64,000 bases of DNA from Pseudomonas fluorescens (GCF_900215245.1 NZ_LT907842.1:1550001-1614000), one strand, 5' to 3'. Counted from the stretch's first letter, positions 18,616 to 28,826 are shown. Numbers and translations are program-made. Notes: generated from the sequence alone by a model not told the origin.

Positions 18616-19905
18616 TCAACCGGCAGCGCTTTCCATGCGTACCGCGCCGCGCCGGGTTTGCCCGGCCGCGACCACGCAGTTACGCCCGGCGCCCTTGGCG
18701 GCGTACAGCGCCTGGTCGGCGGACTTGAGCACTTCCTCAGGGCTGCGCTGTTCAGCCTGGCGCTCGGCCACACCGATGCTGACCGTCACCGACACACTTG
18801 ACGCGCCGCTGCCTGCACGGCGTTGACGGCCCTGTTGGTCGTCATGGGGACGGTCTGGGTTGCGCAGCTTGATGTCGTAGCTGGCGATGATCTCGCGGAT
18901 CTCCTCCAGGTGCGGCATGCATTCATCGAGGGTCTTGCCTGCAAAGACCACGGCAAACTCTTCCCCGCCGTATCGATAGGCCCGCCCGCCACCATTGACC
19001 TTGGACAGCTTACTGGCCACCAGGCGCAATACCTGATCGCCGACGTCATGCCCGTGGGTGTCGTTAAACCGTTTGAAGTGATCGACATCACTCATCGCCA
19101 ACACATAATTGCGCCCCAGGCGCTGCATCCGCTCGTTAAGTGCGCGGCGGCCCGGCAAGCCGGTGAGTTCATCACGAAAGGCCATTTGATAGGCCTCATG
19201 CGCCACACCGGCCGCGATCATCAGCATGACCTGGCTGCACATGATGTTCAGGGTGAACGGCAGGATGAAGGTTTGCGGCAACATCCAGAACAGCCCCAGC
19301 AAACCGACCAACTGCGCAGCGTGCAGAGGCCGCGGCTGGTACCAGTACTGCGCTGCCAGGGTGACAAAACCTATCAGGAACATGGGGTACGACAATTGGA
19401 TCAGGCTCATCCAACTGCCATGCAACGCCGGCCAACGAATCTCCGCCAGCCAGTTCAGCAAGGCCTGTGGGAAACTTTGCTCCAGCGCCAGCGCCACACT
19501 GCTGATGGCAAGCAGCACCGCGCAACGGGCCACGAAGTCGCGGAACAGGTGGGTTTTCTCCTGCCACAGCGCATAGATGCTGAACAGCAGCGGCAGCAAC
19601 AGGCAACACAGATGAAAGACCACCGCCGCGTCTTCGCGGACACGGCCGTTGTCGCGGTAGTAATCGGTCTGGGCGTCCAACAGGAAGTAAACCACATACA
19701 CCGTGATCATCAGGAACAGCTCACGCTGGCGACGATACACCGCGCAGTACGAACCGCCGAGCAACAGCACAAGGGTAGGCAACACGTTGAACAGTGAGGT
19801 GAAGAAGACGTTGAGATCTTTGACGTACGCAGCCGAGAGCCCGGCCAGTAACAGCAGTAATGAAGGAAGAAAATGACTGAAACGTACAGCCGACACGCGC
19901 AACAA
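18616..19905 (-). CDS. Membrane-anchored diguanylate cyclase (GGDEF domain)
   Basis: The product is about 429 residues, with several hydrophobic helices in its N-terminal half (FLPSLLLLLAGLSAAYV, LPTLVLLLGGSYCAVY, MITVYVVYFLL and LLPLLFSIYALW among them) and a C-terminal GGDEF domain with an intact YGGEEFAVVF active-site loop. No RxxD inhibitory site is seen before it. No ATG fits. I chose TTG at 19905 because GGAG lies 8 nt upstream; the open frame runs to 20076. It makes c-di-GMP in response to a signal sensed at the membrane. Its place between two acyl-CoA dehydrogenase genes is unusual, and it may be cotranscribed with the downstream one. Confidence 0.88.
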   Translation of the reverse strand: MLRVSAVRFSHFLPSLLLLLAGLSAAYVKDLNVFFTSLFNVLPTLVLLLGGSYCAVYRRQRELFLMITVYVVYFLLDAQTDYYRDNGRVREDAAVVFHLCCLLLPLLFSIYALWQEKTHLFRDFVARCAVLLAISSVALALEQSFPQALLNWLAEIRWPALHGSWMSLIQLSYPMFLIGFVTLAAQYWYQPRPLHAAQLVGLLGLFWMLPQTFILPFTLNIMCSQVMLMIAAGVAHEAYQMAFRDELTGLPGRRALNERMQRLGRNYVLAMSDVDHFKRFNDTHGHDVGDQVLRLVASKLSKVNGGGRAYRYGGEEFAVVFAGKTLDECMPHLEEIREIIASYDIKLRNPDRPHDDQQGRQRRAGSGASSVSVTVSIGVAERQAEQRSPEEVLKSADQALYAAKGAGRNCVVAAGQTRRGAVRMESAAG

Positions 19906-20056
19906 GGGTAAAGCTCCGACCCGCTCAAAAAAGATGGCACAGTGCCCTGACTGCGCACAGTTAAGCACACTCAGTGTGACCTGTATCACATTGCCATCAC
20001 TGTAACGGCAGCCAATAGCAATCCCTGAGTGCGGGGCTGTGTTTTTTATCAGCCAA

Positions 20057-20089
20057 CAAAAAACCGCCGCTCCCAAGGGAAGCGGCGGC
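20057..20089 (-). terminator. Terminator of the third acyl-CoA dehydrogenase gene
   Basis: On the minus strand, CCGCCGCT (20081–20088) pairs with AGCGGCGG (20064–20071) and is followed by seven T residues. It begins just after the stop codon at 20111 and separates this gene from the GGDEF gene. Confidence 0.9.
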
Positions 20090-20110
20090 TCTCGAAAGAC
20101 CCGGTAAGGC

Positions 20111-21916
20111 TTAGTAAGCCAGGCCGAAGTCTTCTTCTTTCATGTCCATCAGGTTGCTGGCGCCCGACAGCATGGTTGCAACGTGGGTGCGGGTACGCGG
20201 CAGAATGCGCTGGAAGTAGAAGCGCGCAGTCTGCAGTTTGGCGGTGTAGAACGCTTCTTCAGTGGTGCCGGCAGCCAGTTTCTCGGCAGCCAGGCGCGCC
20301 ATGTCGGCCCAGAAGTAAGCCAGGCACGCGTAGCCGGAGTACATCAGGTAATCCACCGAAGCGGCGCCGACTTCTTCACGGTCTTTCATCGCGGCCATGC
20401 CGACCTTCATGGTCAACTCGCCCCATTCCTTGTTCAGTGCAGCCAGCGGTGTCACAAACTCTTTGACCGCTTCAACACCTTCGTTGGCCTGGCAGAACTT
20501 GTGCACGATCTTGGTGAAGCCCTTGAGCGCTTCGCCTTGAGTCATCAGCACTTTACGGCCGAGCAGGTCCAGCGCCTGAATGCCGGTGGTGCCTTCGTAC
20601 AGCATCGAAATGCGGCTGTCGCGAACGTTCTGCTCCATGCCCCACTCGGCGATAAAGCCGTGGCCGCCGTAGATCTGCACGCCGTGGTTGGCGGACTCAA
20701 AACCGACTTCGGTCATGAATGCCTTGGCGATCGGCGTCATGAATGCCAGCAGGCCGTCGGCCTGTTTTTTGGCTTCGTCGTCGGTGCCGTACTTGACGAT
20801 GTCCACTTGCTTGGCGGTGAAGTACACCATCGCACGGTTGCCTTCGGCGAAGGCTTTCATGGTCAGCAGCATGCGGCGCACGTCAGGGTGCACGATGATC
20901 GGGTCAGCCGCTTTGTCCGGCGCTTTCGGGCCAGTCAGGGAGCGCATTTGCAGACGATCGCGAGCGTATTTCAGGCCGCCCTGGAAGCCGATTTCAGCGT
21001 GGGCCAGGCCTTGCAGTGCGGTGCCCAGGCGAGCGGTGTTCATAAAGGTGAACATGCAGTTCAGGCCTTTGTTCGCCGGGCCGATCAGGAAACCGGTGGC
21101 CGCGTCAAAGTTCATCACGCAGGTGGCGTTACCGTGGATGCCCATTTTGTGCTCCAGGGAGCCACAGGTCACCGCGTTGCGCGCACCGATCGAGCCATCT
21201 GCGTTCGGCAGGAACTTGGGCACGATGAACAGCGAGATACCTTTGGTGCCGGCCGGTGCGTCCGGCAGGCGAGCCAGCACGATGTGGACGATGTTGTCGG
21301 CCATGTCGTGTTCACCGGCCGAGATGAAGATCTTGGTGCCGGAGACTTTGTAGGAGCCGTCCGCCTGAGGCTCGGCCTTGGTGCGCAGCATGCCCAGGTC
21401 GGTGCCGCAGTGAGGTTCGGTCAGGCACATGGTGCCGGTCCACTCACCCGAGACCAGTTTGGTCAGGTAAGCGTTCTGCTGTTCCGGGGTGCCGTGCTCG
21501 GAGATGGTGTTCATCGCACCGTGGGACAGGCCCGGGTACATGCCCCACGACCAGTTGGCTTCACCGACCATTTCGCTGACAGCCAGGCCCAGGGATTCCG
21601 GCAGGCCTTGGCCACCGTGCTCAACGTCGTGGGCCAGGCTTGGCCAGCCGCCTTCGACGAACTGCTTGTAGGCTTCTTTAAAACCAGCAGGGGTCTTAAC
21701 GCCTGACTCGCTCCAGGTGCACCCTTCGATGTCACCCACGCGGTTCAACGGTGCCAGCACTTGCTCACAGAACTTGGCGCCTTCCTCGAGAATGGCGTCA
21801 ACCATGTCCGGGGTAGCGTCCTGGCAAGCCGGCAGGCTCTGATAGTGCGCTTCATAGCCGAGCAGTTCGTCACGAACGAAGCGAATATCACGCAAGGGGG
21901 CCTTGTAGTCAGGCAT
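20111..21916 (-). CDS. Acyl-CoA dehydrogenase, long form, probably PsrA-regulated
   Basis: The 601-residue acyl-CoA dehydrogenase has the conserved [21 protein letters not shown] start, [38 protein letters not shown] and [18 protein letters not shown] with its catalytic-glutamate segment, plus the C-terminal extension of the long family. The ATG at 21916 was preferred over an in-frame start at 21979 because family members begin at MPDYKAPL and AGAGG lies upstream. Two PsrA-like boxes lie about 60–90 nt upstream, which suggests induction by long-chain fatty acids. It has its own terminator at 20057. Confidence 0.93.
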   Translation of the reverse strand: MPDYKAPLRDIRFVRDELLGYEAHYQSLPACQDATPDMVDAILEEGAKFCEQVLAPLNRVGDIEGCTWSESGVKTPAGFKEAYKQFVEGGWPSLAHDVEHGGQGLPESLGLAVSEMVGEANWSWGMYPGLSHGAMNTISEHGTPEQQNAYLTKLVSGEWTGTMCLTEPHCGTDLGMLRTKAEPQADGSYKVSGTKIFISAGEHDMADNIVHIVLARLPDAPAGTKGISLFIVPKFLPNADGSIGARNAVTCGSLEHKMGIHGNATCVMNFDAATGFLIGPANKGLNCMFTFMNTARLGTALQGLAHAEIGFQGGLKYARDRLQMRSLTGPKAPDKAADPIIVHPDVRRMLLTMKAFAEGNRAMVYFTAKQVDIVKYGTDDEAKKQADGLLAFMTPIAKAFMTEVGFESANHGVQIYGGHGFIAEWGMEQNVRDSRISMLYEGTTGIQALDLLGRKVLMTQGEALKGFTKIVHKFCQANEGVEAVKEFVTPLAALNKEWGELTMKVGMAAMKDREEVGAASVDYLMYSGYACLAYFWADMARLAAEKLAAGTTEEAFYTAKLQTARFYFQRILPRTRTHVATMLSGASNLMDMKEEDFGLAY

Positions 21917-21976
21917 AGCGATAAACCTCTGCTGATGTATCTGGGATGAACAACCGCGTGGATTTGTTATGGCGGT

Positions 21977-22003
21977 CAAACAGGTGTTTGAAACATACGT
22001 TTA
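21977..22003 (-). promoter_or_regulatory. Two overlapping PsrA-type operators
   Basis: CAAAC-AGGT-GTTTG (21977–21990) is a perfect match to the (G/C)AAAC-N(2–4)-GTTT(G/C) motif I recall for the fatty-acid-sensing TetR repressor PsrA. GAAAC-ATAC-GTTTA (21990–22003) is a one-mismatch second copy sharing its first base. Both are upstream of the acyl-CoA dehydrogenase start at 21916. Confidence 0.6.
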
Positions 22004-22133
22004 CGACCTGGGGTTGTCAAGCATCGCACCGAAGCCGTTTGTCATGACGCGCATCAATGCCACGCACGGCAAGGCCTGCGGCGCAGTGCCACGTTTAAAA
22101 GGAGTTTAGAAGTTCAGCGAGATGTCGCAGGAC

Positions 22134-22172
22134 AATGTGGGAGCCAGCGCCCACACACGCCAGCTCCCGCAG
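22134..22172. repeat. Partial REP-like palindrome
   Basis: AATGTGGGAGC and GCTCCCGCAG face each other across a short CAGCGCCCACACACGCCA spacer, a degenerate form of the repeat found elsewhere in the window. Apart from this and the PsrA boxes, the region 21917–22198 holds nothing recognisable. Confidence 0.5.
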
Positions 22173-22198
22173 ACAGCGAGAGCCGGGTTATGAGGCGT

Positions 22199-22480
22199 TT
22201 AAGCGTAGGTGTCGATCAAGGTGCCTAGCATTTCATTCGAAGCCTTGGCGACTTTGGCGCCCAGCTCCACTTGAAACTTGCCCTGGGCCATTTCGACCAT
22301 ATTGCTCGCCGAGTTGGACGGCTGGGCGCGATCGTTGGCTTGCAAACGGTCGCTTTGGGCGTCGGAGGGCTGGGTCGTCGCGGCGCTGGCAATGTTGCCG
22401 GCGGCCTGATCGACGCGGTTCTGCCCGGCCTGAATAGTGCTCAGCCCCGAATAAAACGCGCTGCTTCCAGAGATTTCCAT
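22199..22480 (-). CDS. Small protein resembling flagellar basal-body rod protein ends (unknown function)
   Basis: The 93-residue product looks like the two ends of a flagellar rod/hook family protein joined directly. The N-terminal half (SSAFYSGLSTIQAGQNRVDQAAGNIASAAT) resembles the rod-protein start where a ...NNIAN... motif occurs. The C-terminal helix (NMVEMAQGKFQVELGAKVAKASNEMLGTLIDTYA) resembles the Flg_bbr_C helix ending in DEMLGTLINL. No signal peptide is present, as in exported rod proteins. It lies alone between the fatty-acid genes and bioD, with no flagellar genes nearby. The function is not known. Confidence 0.75.
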   Translation of the reverse strand: MEISGSSAFYSGLSTIQAGQNRVDQAAGNIASAATTQPSDAQSDRLQANDRAQPSNSASNMVEMAQGKFQVELGAKVAKASNEMLGTLIDTYA

Positions 22481-22545
22481 GGCGTAAGCCTGCCTTTAGA
22501 GAATCGTGAACCTGAATTGAAGCAGAGATCCTGGCAAAACGCTCG

Positions 22546-22574
22546 TCAAAAACACTAATGGCATAATGCCTTAG
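22546..22574 (-). terminator. Probable terminator of the biotin operon
   Basis: On the minus strand, just after the bioD stop, CTAAGGCAT and ATGCCATTAG pair (one bulge) and are followed by TGTTTTT. Confidence 0.6.
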
Positions 22575-22586
22575 CGATAGCCAAAA

Positions 22587-23267
22587 TCAGTCAAGCAGGT
22601 CCAATTCCAGGCACTCAGCCACGGCTTCGGCGCTGGCGTGCTTGAGTTTCGGCACTCGCCCCAGGCATGGCGCAGGCAAGCGTTCCGCCAGGGTGGCGAG
22701 GTTCTCTTCCAGACGAGAGGTCTTCGGGTCGATGATATTCGCCACCCAGCCAGCCAACGGCAAACCGTCGCGCGCGATGGCTTCAGCGGTGAGCAGGGCA
22801 TGACTGATACAGCCAAGGCGCACGCCCACCACCAGGATCACCGGTAGCTTGAGCGCCATGGCCAGGTCCGACAGGTTGTCCTGATCGGCCAGCGGCACAC
22901 GCCAGCCGCCCGCGCCTTCAATCAGGGTGAAATCTGCCTGCCGGGCGAGTATTTGCTGCATCGGCTTCAAGAGCGATTGCACCGTCAGTGCAACGCCCGC
23001 TTCGCGCGCCGCCAGGTGAGGCGCGATGGCCGGCTCTAATGCCACCGGGTTGACTTCGGCATAACTCAGTGGCAACGAACATTCAGCCAGCAGCGCCAAC
23101 GCGTCGGCATTGCGCAGACCTTTGGGCGTCACCTGACAGCCGGAGGCCACCGGTTTTCCGGCCGCGGTACTTTTGCCCGCGAGCCGAGCGGCATGCAGCA
23201 GGCCGGCGGCGATGGTGGTCTTGCCGACATCAGTGTCGGTGCCCGTGATGAAGTAAGCGGCGCTCAT
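22587..23267 (-). CDS. bioD: Dethiobiotin synthetase
   Basis: BioD closes the ureido ring of dethiobiotin from 7,8-diaminopelargonate, CO2 and ATP. The 226-residue protein has the P-loop [10 protein letters not shown] at residues 9–18, the catalytic lysine in AAGKPVASG, and the [10 protein letters not shown] segment. It is the last gene of the minus-strand biotin operon and overlaps bioC by 4 nt. Confidence 0.96.
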   Translation of the reverse strand: MSAAYFITGTDTDVGKTTIAAGLLHAARLAGKSTAAGKPVASGCQVTPKGLRNADALALLAECSLPLSYAEVNPVALEPAIAPHLAAREAGVALTVQSLLKPMQQILARQADFTLIEGAGGWRVPLADQDNLSDLAMALKLPVILVVGVRLGCISHALLTAEAIARDGLPLAGWVANIIDPKTSRLEENLATLAERLPAPCLGRVPKLKHASAEAVAECLELDLLD

Positions 23268-24076
23268 AGAGGTTTCTCCAGTACGGCATACACCACTTGA
23301 TACGTGGCAGGCAGGCCCCGGGCCTGACGGAACTGCTCGTAAGCGTCCACCAGTGCAACAATCCGCGCGCGTCCCGTCAACCCTCCCGGGCGACCCGGGT
23401 TGAGGTTATGTGCGCCCAACGCTTTGAGTTCGTGGGTGAGGCTGCGCACATCCGGGTAGTGCAGCACATGGGGCCGGCGCTCCAGGCTCACCACCCGCAA
23501 GCCACTGGCGGCGCACAGCTGTTGATAAGCCTCGAAGGTGCGGAAACGGTTGACGTGCACCCACCCATCCGCCGCCCGCCAACTTTCGCGCAATTCATCC
23601 AGGGTGCCCACGCACAGGCTCGCGAACGCCAGCACGCCACCGGGATGCAGCACGCGGTGGGCCTCGCTGAGCACAGCGTCGAAATTCGCACACCATTGCA
23701 CCGCCAGGCTGGAAAAGATCAGCCCGCAACTGTCGGCCTGCAAAGGCAGGCGCTCGGCATCCCCGGCGATGAAATGCTCGGCACCGCCCAATGGCCGCGC
23801 GTGGTTGAGCATGCCCTCGGCAATATCCAATGCCACGCCCTGGCTGGCCGGTAACCGTTCGGCCAATACGCGGCTGAAAAATCCCGTGCCGCAGCCCAGG
23901 TCCAGCCAGCGTTGCGGCGCGCTGCCCGGCGGCAAGCGAGCCAGCAGTTCAGCCCCCACTGCGCGCTGCAACTCGGCCACGCTGTCATAACTGGCCGCCG
24001 CACGGGAAAACGACGCCGCCACCTGGCGCTTGTCCGGCAAGGCACCCGGCAGTGGGGGGTGGGATAAATCAGTCAT
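23264..24076 (-). CDS. bioC: Malonyl-ACP O-methyltransferase
   Basis: BioC methylates the free carboxyl of malonyl-ACP so that fatty-acid synthase can elongate it towards pimeloyl-ACP methyl ester. The 270-residue SAM methyltransferase begins [31 protein letters not shown], with motif [18 protein letters not shown]. The ATG at 24076 gives the usual length and an 8-nt overlap with bioH; the ATG at 24088 is a possible alternative. Its product chain is released by BioH, encoded immediately upstream. Confidence 0.93.
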   Translation of the reverse strand: MTDLSHPPLPGALPDKRQVAASFSRAAASYDSVAELQRAVGAELLARLPPGSAPQRWLDLGCGTGFFSRVLAERLPASQGVALDIAEGMLNHARPLGGAEHFIAGDAERLPLQADSCGLIFSSLAVQWCANFDAVLSEAHRVLHPGGVLAFASLCVGTLDELRESWRAADGWVHVNRFRTFEAYQQLCAASGLRVVSLERRPHVLHYPDVRSLTHELKALGAHNLNPGRPGGLTGRARIVALVDAYEQFRQARGLPATYQVVYAVLEKPL

Positions 24077-24800
24077 CAACGCACTCATGCAAAAAAGCCT
24101 GGATGGCCCCCGCTACACCGTGAGGGTCCTCCAGAAGAAAAGCGTGGCCGGCCTGTTCAATCAGGCCGATTTCAACATCAGGCAGCAGGGCCAGCAGGTC
24201 GCTCGCGGCTTCGGCGGGCACCAGGCCGTCCAAGCCGCCAAACAGGTGCAGTTGCGGGCCGCGGTAGGCTTGCAAGGCCGCGCGGGTATCCAGTTGCGCG
24301 AGCAGTTCCAGGCCCGGCATCAGCGCATTGGAAGGCGTATTCGGTGCCCCGCTGACCAACAAGCGCGAAAGCCCGCGCGGGTCTTCGGCGCCCTTGGCGC
24401 ACAGCAGGCCGAAGCGTTTGAGGGTGACCTGGGAATCAGCGTGGCAACCGGCAAGAAACGCATCGAACGTTTCGGCGGGCATCGCGTTGGGCCAGCGCGC
24501 CTGTGCGACAAAACTCGGGTTGCTCGCCAACGTCAGCAGGCCGCAGCAACGCTCGCCACGTCGCGCCGCCAACTCGGAGGCGAGCATGCCGCCCAGTGAC
24601 CAGCCGCCCAGCCAGGCGTTGTCCGGCAGCGTGGCGTCGAGTTCGTCGAGCCATTCATCCAGATCACTCGAGGCCAGCGTCGGCAAGGGCTCAATGTGCA
24701 CGTGCAGGTGTTCGTCGAGGCCGCGCAACGCGGCGGCCAAAGGCTCCAGCGGGGAAACGCCGAGGCCCCAGCCAGGCAGCAATATCAGTCGATCACGCAT
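24069..24800 (-). CDS. bioH: Pimeloyl-[ACP] methyl ester esterase
   Basis: BioH is the alpha/beta hydrolase that removes the methyl group added by BioC once the chain reaches pimeloyl-ACP. The 243-residue protein contains the nucleophile elbow GWSLGG, the oxyanion region LPGWG, an aspartate in GGLDGLVP, and the catalytic histidine in [10 protein letters not shown]. It overlaps bioF (8 nt) and bioC (8 nt), giving a compact translationally coupled set. Confidence 0.93.
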   Translation of the reverse strand: MRDRLILLPGWGLGVSPLEPLAAALRGLDEHLHVHIEPLPTLASSDLDEWLDELDATLPDNAWLGGWSLGGMLASELAARRGERCCGLLTLASNPSFVAQARWPNAMPAETFDAFLAGCHADSQVTLKRFGLLCAKGAEDPRGLSRLLVSGAPNTPSNALMPGLELLAQLDTRAALQAYRGPQLHLFGGLDGLVPAEAASDLLALLPDVEIGLIEQAGHAFLLEDPHGVAGAIQAFLHECVDD

Positions 24801-25974
24801 GGTCGGGCTCCGTGATACTTAACAACCGGAAACACTCTTCCAACCCGCTTAACAATAGTTGCACCTGCGCCTCGCTGTGGGCCGCCGTCAATGTCACGCG
24901 CAGTCGGGCACTGCCGGCGGGCACGGTAGGCGGGCGGATAGCGGTCACCATCAGGCCGCGCTCGCGCAGCATCTGTGACAGGCGCATGGCCTTGGCGCTG
25001 TCGCCGATCATGATCGGCTGGATCGGCGTAAAGCTGTCCATCAATGCCAGGCCAATCTGCTCGGCCCCCCGACGGAACTGGCGGATCAGGTTATTGAGGT
25101 GCTCGCGTCGCCACTGTTCGGTGCGCAGCAGCTCGAGGCTCTTCAAGGTTGCACAGGCCAATGCCGGCGGCTGGCTGGTGGTGTAGATATACGGCCGGGC
25201 GAACTGGATCAGGCTCTCGATCAGCTCATCGCTGCCCGCCACAAACGCCCCGGCGGTGCCAAATGCTTTGCCCAGAGTGCCGACCAGCACCGGCACGTCC
25301 TCCTGGCTCAGGCCGAAGTGCTCGACGATCCCGCCACCCTTGGCGCCCAACGGGCCAAAGCCATGGGCGTCGTCCACCATTAACCAGGCGCCTTTCGCGC
25401 GGGTTTCGCGGGCCAGCGCGGGCAGGTCGGCCAGGTCGCCGTCCATGCTGAACACCCCATCGGTGACCACCAGGGTATTACCGGTCGCCTTCTCCAGCCG
25501 TTTGGCCAGACTGTCGGCGTCGTTATGCAGATAGCGGTTGAATCGCGCCCCCGACAACAAGCCTGCGTCCAGCAGCGACGCGTGGTTGAGCCGGTCTTCT
25601 AGGACCGTATCGCCCTGCCCTACCAGCGCGGTGACCGCGCCGAGGTTGGCCATATAGCCGGTGGTAAACAGCAGCGCACGCGGGCGCCCCGTCAGGTCGG
25701 CCAGGGCTTCTTCCAGTTCGTGGTGCGGCGTGGCATGGCCGACCACCAAGTGCGAAGCGCCACCGCCCACGCCCCAACGGGACGCACCGACGCGCCAGGC
25801 TTCGATCACTTGCGGGTGATTGGCCAGGCCCAGGTAATCGTTATTGCAGAACGCCAACAGCGGTTGGCCGTCCACCACCACTTGCGGACCTTGCGGGCTG
25901 TCCAGCAAGGGGCGTTGACGGTAAAGGTGTTCGGCACGGCGGGCAGCGAGACGCGCGGCGAGATCAAAAGACAT
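24793..25974 (-). CDS. bioF: 8-amino-7-oxononanoate synthase
   Basis: BioF condenses pimeloyl-thioester with L-alanine using PLP. The 393-residue alpha-oxoamine synthase has the PLP lysine in [17 protein letters not shown], the DDAHGFG aspartate motif, and the substrate segment [14 protein letters not shown]. It is separated from bioB by 144 nt containing a REP doublet, and overlaps bioH by 8 nt. Confidence 0.96.
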   Translation of the reverse strand: MSFDLAARLAARRAEHLYRQRPLLDSPQGPQVVVDGQPLLAFCNNDYLGLANHPQVIEAWRVGASRWGVGGGASHLVVGHATPHHELEEALADLTGRPRALLFTTGYMANLGAVTALVGQGDTVLEDRLNHASLLDAGLLSGARFNRYLHNDADSLAKRLEKATGNTLVVTDGVFSMDGDLADLPALARETRAKGAWLMVDDAHGFGPLGAKGGGIVEHFGLSQEDVPVLVGTLGKAFGTAGAFVAGSDELIESLIQFARPYIYTTSQPPALACATLKSLELLRTEQWRREHLNNLIRQFRRGAEQIGLALMDSFTPIQPIMIGDSAKAMRLSQMLRERGLMVTAIRPPTVPAGSARLRVTLTAAHSEAQVQLLLSGLEECFRLLSITEPDHA

Positions 25975-26010
25975 GCAGGCCTCGGCAGATCAGGTGGAAC
26001 TCGGTCAAAA

Positions 26011-26104
26011 ATGTGGGAGCGAGGTTGCTCGCGAAGGCGGTGTATCAGTCACTGCATCTATCAACTGACCGATCGCCTTCGCGAGCAAGCCCGCTCCCAC
26101 ATTT
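26011..26104. repeat. REP doublet (REPIN) between bioB and bioF
   Basis: ATGTGGGAGCGAGGTTGCTC and its inverted partner GCGAGCAAGCCCGCTCCCAC flank about 45 nt of spacer. The placement inside the biotin operon could protect bioB mRNA or reduce read-through into bioF. Confidence 0.85.
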
Positions 26105-26118
26105 GGAGTGCATTTCAA

Positions 26119-27174
26119 TCAAACAACAGCGTTATAAAACTGCTCGCTGCTCTTTTGCTCCACCAGCGCCTGCTCAATCGCCGCCTGATGCACTTCATCG
26201 GCATGCTCTTCGCGGGCTTCCGGCAGGATGCCCAGGCGCCCGAACAGTTGCATGTCCTTGTCTGCCTGAGGGTTGGCGGTGGTCAGCAATTTGTCGCCGT
26301 AGAAGATCGAATTGGCACCGGCAAAAAACGCCAGGGCCTGCATTTGCTCGTTCATCGCCTCACGACCGGCCGACAGGCGCACATGGGATTGCGGCATCAG
26401 GATGCGCGCCACGGCCAACATGCGGATGAAATCGAACGGGTCGATGTCTTCAGCGTTTTCCAGCGGCGTACCGGCCACCTTCACCAGCATGTTGATCGGC
26501 ACCGACTCCGGATGCTCCGGCAGGTTGGCCAACTGGATCAGCAGGTTGGCGCGGTCGTCGAGGGACTCGCCCATGCCGAGGATGCCGCCCGAACAGATCT
26601 TCATCCCGGAATCGCGCACATAAGCCAGGGTTTGCAAACGCTCGCCGTAGGTGCGGGTGGTGATGATGCTGCCGTAGAACTCGGGCGAGGTGTCGAGGTT
26701 GTGGTTGTAGTAGTCGAGGCCGGCCTGCGCCAGGGCTTGCGTCTGGTCCTGGTCGAGACGCCCGAGGGTCATGCAGGTTTCCAGGCCCATGGCCTTCACG
26801 CCTTTGACCATTTCCAGCACGTACGGCATGTCTTTGGCCGATGGGTGTTTCCAGGCGGCGCCCATGCAGAAGCGGGTCGAACCGATGGCCTTGGCGCGAG
26901 CGGCCTCTTCGAGGACCTTCTGCACCTCCATCAGCTTTTCTTTTTCCAGGCCAGTGTTGTAGTGGCCCGACTGCGGACAATATTTGCAATCTTCCGGGCA
27001 GGCACCGGTTTTGATCGACAGCAAGGTCGACACCTGCACCCGGTTGGCGTCGAAATGCGCGCGGTGCACGGTCTGCGCCTGGAACAACAGGTCATTGAAG
27101 GGCTGTACAAACAGCGCTTTGACTTCGGCTAAGGACCAATCGTGACGCAGGGTGGCAGTGGTGCTGGCGCTCAT
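26119..27174 (-). CDS. bioB: Biotin synthase
   Basis: BioB inserts sulfur into dethiobiotin. The 351-residue radical SAM protein has CxxxCxxC at Cys59, Cys63 and Cys66 ([11 protein letters not shown]), plus the conserved YNHNLDT and RLSAGR segments, the latter holding the arginine ligand of the [2Fe-2S] cluster. It is the first gene of the bioB–F–H–C–D operon and is divergent from comF. The 92-nt intergenic region contains an inverted repeat TGTGGG/CCCACA but no clear BirA box. Confidence 0.97.
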   Translation of the reverse strand: MSASTTATLRHDWSLAEVKALFVQPFNDLLFQAQTVHRAHFDANRVQVSTLLSIKTGACPEDCKYCPQSGHYNTGLEKEKLMEVQKVLEEAARAKAIGSTRFCMGAAWKHPSAKDMPYVLEMVKGVKAMGLETCMTLGRLDQDQTQALAQAGLDYYNHNLDTSPEFYGSIITTRTYGERLQTLAYVRDSGMKICSGGILGMGESLDDRANLLIQLANLPEHPESVPINMLVKVAGTPLENAEDIDPFDFIRMLAVARILMPQSHVRLSAGREAMNEQMQALAFFAGANSIFYGDKLLTTANPQADKDMQLFGRLGILPEAREEHADEVHQAAIEQALVEQKSSEQFYNAVV

Positions 27175-27266
27175 GGGCGATTCCTTGATTATGCTTGGGC
27201 TTTCGCTGTGGGAAGGGCAATACCCACAGGCACGACACGGATGCTCGGCATATTTAAGGAAGATTC

Positions 27267-28004
27267 ATGCACTGTCAACCCGAACACAAACACAAGGTTT
27301 ACATCTGGTTAAAAAACAACCAGACGTGTTTAATCTGCGATGAAGCCACGGAATCGAGCCATTGCGTGTGCAACGTCTGCGAAATCGAGCTGCCGTGGCT
27401 AATGGACGCCTGCGACATCTGTGCGCTGCCGCTGCCGATGGATGGATTGGTCTGCGGCCAATGTCAGAAGCAACCACCGGCCTTTAAACGAGTGATTGCG
27501 CCCTGGACCTACAGCTTCCCGGTCGACACCCTTATCAGCCGCTTCAAACACCAGTCGCGCTGGCCGCTCGGCCATCTGCTCGCGGGTTTATTGGGACAAC
27601 ACCTGCAACACCGCTTCGACAATGCTGAACTCACCCGGCCCGACTGCCTGCTGGCGGTGCCCATGGCGCGCAAACGCCTGCGGCAACGGGGTTTTAATCA
27701 GGCCTTGATGCTGGCCCGCTGGCTCAGCGAAGACCTCGACCTCCCACACAATGAACAGGTGTTGTTACGCCCCCATGAAACCGTCGCGCAACAAGCCCTG
27801 GACGCCAAGACCCGCAAACGCAACCTGCTCACGGCGTTTTCACTGGCGCCCGGCGCCCACGTGCAAGGCCGCCACTTCGCGCTGGTGGACGACGTACTCA
27901 CCACCGGCGCCACCGCCCACAGTGTGGCCCGGCTGTTGCTGGAAGCCGGTGCGCGCCAGGTCGACGTCTATTGCCTGGCACGCACGCCAAAACCCGGTGC
28001 ATGA
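27267..28004 (+). CDS. comF: ComF family phosphoribosyltransferase-like protein
   Basis: The 245-residue protein has an N-terminal cysteine cluster suited to zinc binding (CLICDE, CNVCE, CDICALPL, CGQCQ) and a C-terminal PRTase fold with the PRPP loop FALVDDVLTTGATA. ComF homologues support natural transformation, probably in handling of incoming single-stranded DNA; in Pseudomonas the role is untested as far as I know. It is divergent from bioB. Confidence 0.92.
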   Translation: MHCQPEHKHKVYIWLKNNQTCLICDEATESSHCVCNVCEIELPWLMDACDICALPLPMDGLVCGQCQKQPPAFKRVIAPWTYSFPVDTLISRFKHQSRWPLGHLLAGLLGQHLQHRFDNAELTRPDCLLAVPMARKRLRQRGFNQALMLARWLSEDLDLPHNEQVLLRPHETVAQQALDAKTRKRNLLTAFSLAPGAHVQGRHFALVDDVLTTGATAHSVARLLLEAGARQVDVYCLARTPKPGA

Positions 28005-28061
28005 CTTGACTCCCGTGCGCCACGCCTGCAACGTCGGCTGACCTTATCCAAGCGTGCGCAC

Positions 28062-28826
28062 ATGTCTCTGCCGACCTCCCTCAGCCAACACATCCTCCGC
28101 CGTCCCCAGCGCATCGCCCTGCTGGCGCATATCGCCGAGCAGGGGTCGATCACCCGCGCGGCCAAAAGCGCTGGCTTGAGTTACAAGGCGGCCTGGGACG
28201 CCATCGATGAACTGAATAACCTGGCGCAAAAACCGCTGGTTGAACGCAGCGTCGGCGGCAAGGGCGGCGGCGGCGCCAGGCTGACGGTCGAAGGTGAGCG
28301 CGTGTTGCGCCTCTATCAGCGCCTGCAAGTGCTGCAAGCGCAGGTACTCGGTTCGGCCGAAGATGCCAGCGACTTCAACCTGCTGGGCCGCTTGATGCTG
28401 CGCACCAGCGCGCGCAACCAGCTGCATGGTCAGGTCAGCAGCATTGAGAGCCACGGCCGCAATGACTTGATCCGTCTGCAATTGTCCGGTGGCCTGAGCC
28501 TGAAGGCGCAGATCACCCACGACAGCACGCAGCGGCTGGAACTTGAGATCGGCACAGAAGTGGTGGCCCTGATCAAGGCCGGTTGGCTGGAGTTACTCGC
28601 CATCGAGCAAGCTGCAACACCTGGACACAATTGCCTGAGCGGTGTCATCGACACGGTTTTCGACGCCGATGACGGCCCCAGCGAAGTGCGTATCGCCCTG
28701 CCCAATGGCCAGGTTTTGTGCGCCCTGGCGCAGCCGGCCGCGCTCAAGGGATTGAACGCCGCCGACGGCCAACCGATCCAGGTGCAGTTCTCGCCCAGCA
28801 ACGTGTTGCTCGGCACGCCAGTGTAG
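28062..28826 (+). CDS. modE: ModE, molybdate-responsive transcriptional regulator
   Basis: The 254-residue protein combines a ModE-type winged helix-turn-helix (LLAHIAEQGSITRAAKSAGLSYKAAWDAIDEL followed by VERSVGGKGGGGARLT) with two C-terminal TOBE/Mop domains that bind molybdate (around residues 115–180 and 190–250). It normally represses the modABC transporter, but no mod genes are in the window. The start has no strong Shine-Dalgarno. Confidence 0.9.
   Translation: MSLPTSLSQHILRRPQRIALLAHIAEQGSITRAAKSAGLSYKAAWDAIDELNNLAQKPLVERSVGGKGGGGARLTVEGERVLRLYQRLQVLQAQVLGSAEDASDFNLLGRLMLRTSARNQLHGQVSSIESHGRNDLIRLQLSGGLSLKAQITHDSTQRLELEIGTEVVALIKAGWLELLAIEQAATPGHNCLSGVIDTVFDADDGPSEVRIALPNGQVLCALAQPAALKGLNAADGQPIQVQFSPSNVLLGTPV

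Noticed and set aside
27200..27232. BirA operator between bioB and comF
   Set aside because: Only a TGTGGG/CCCACA inverted repeat is present. It does not resemble the TTGTAAACC-type BirA site.
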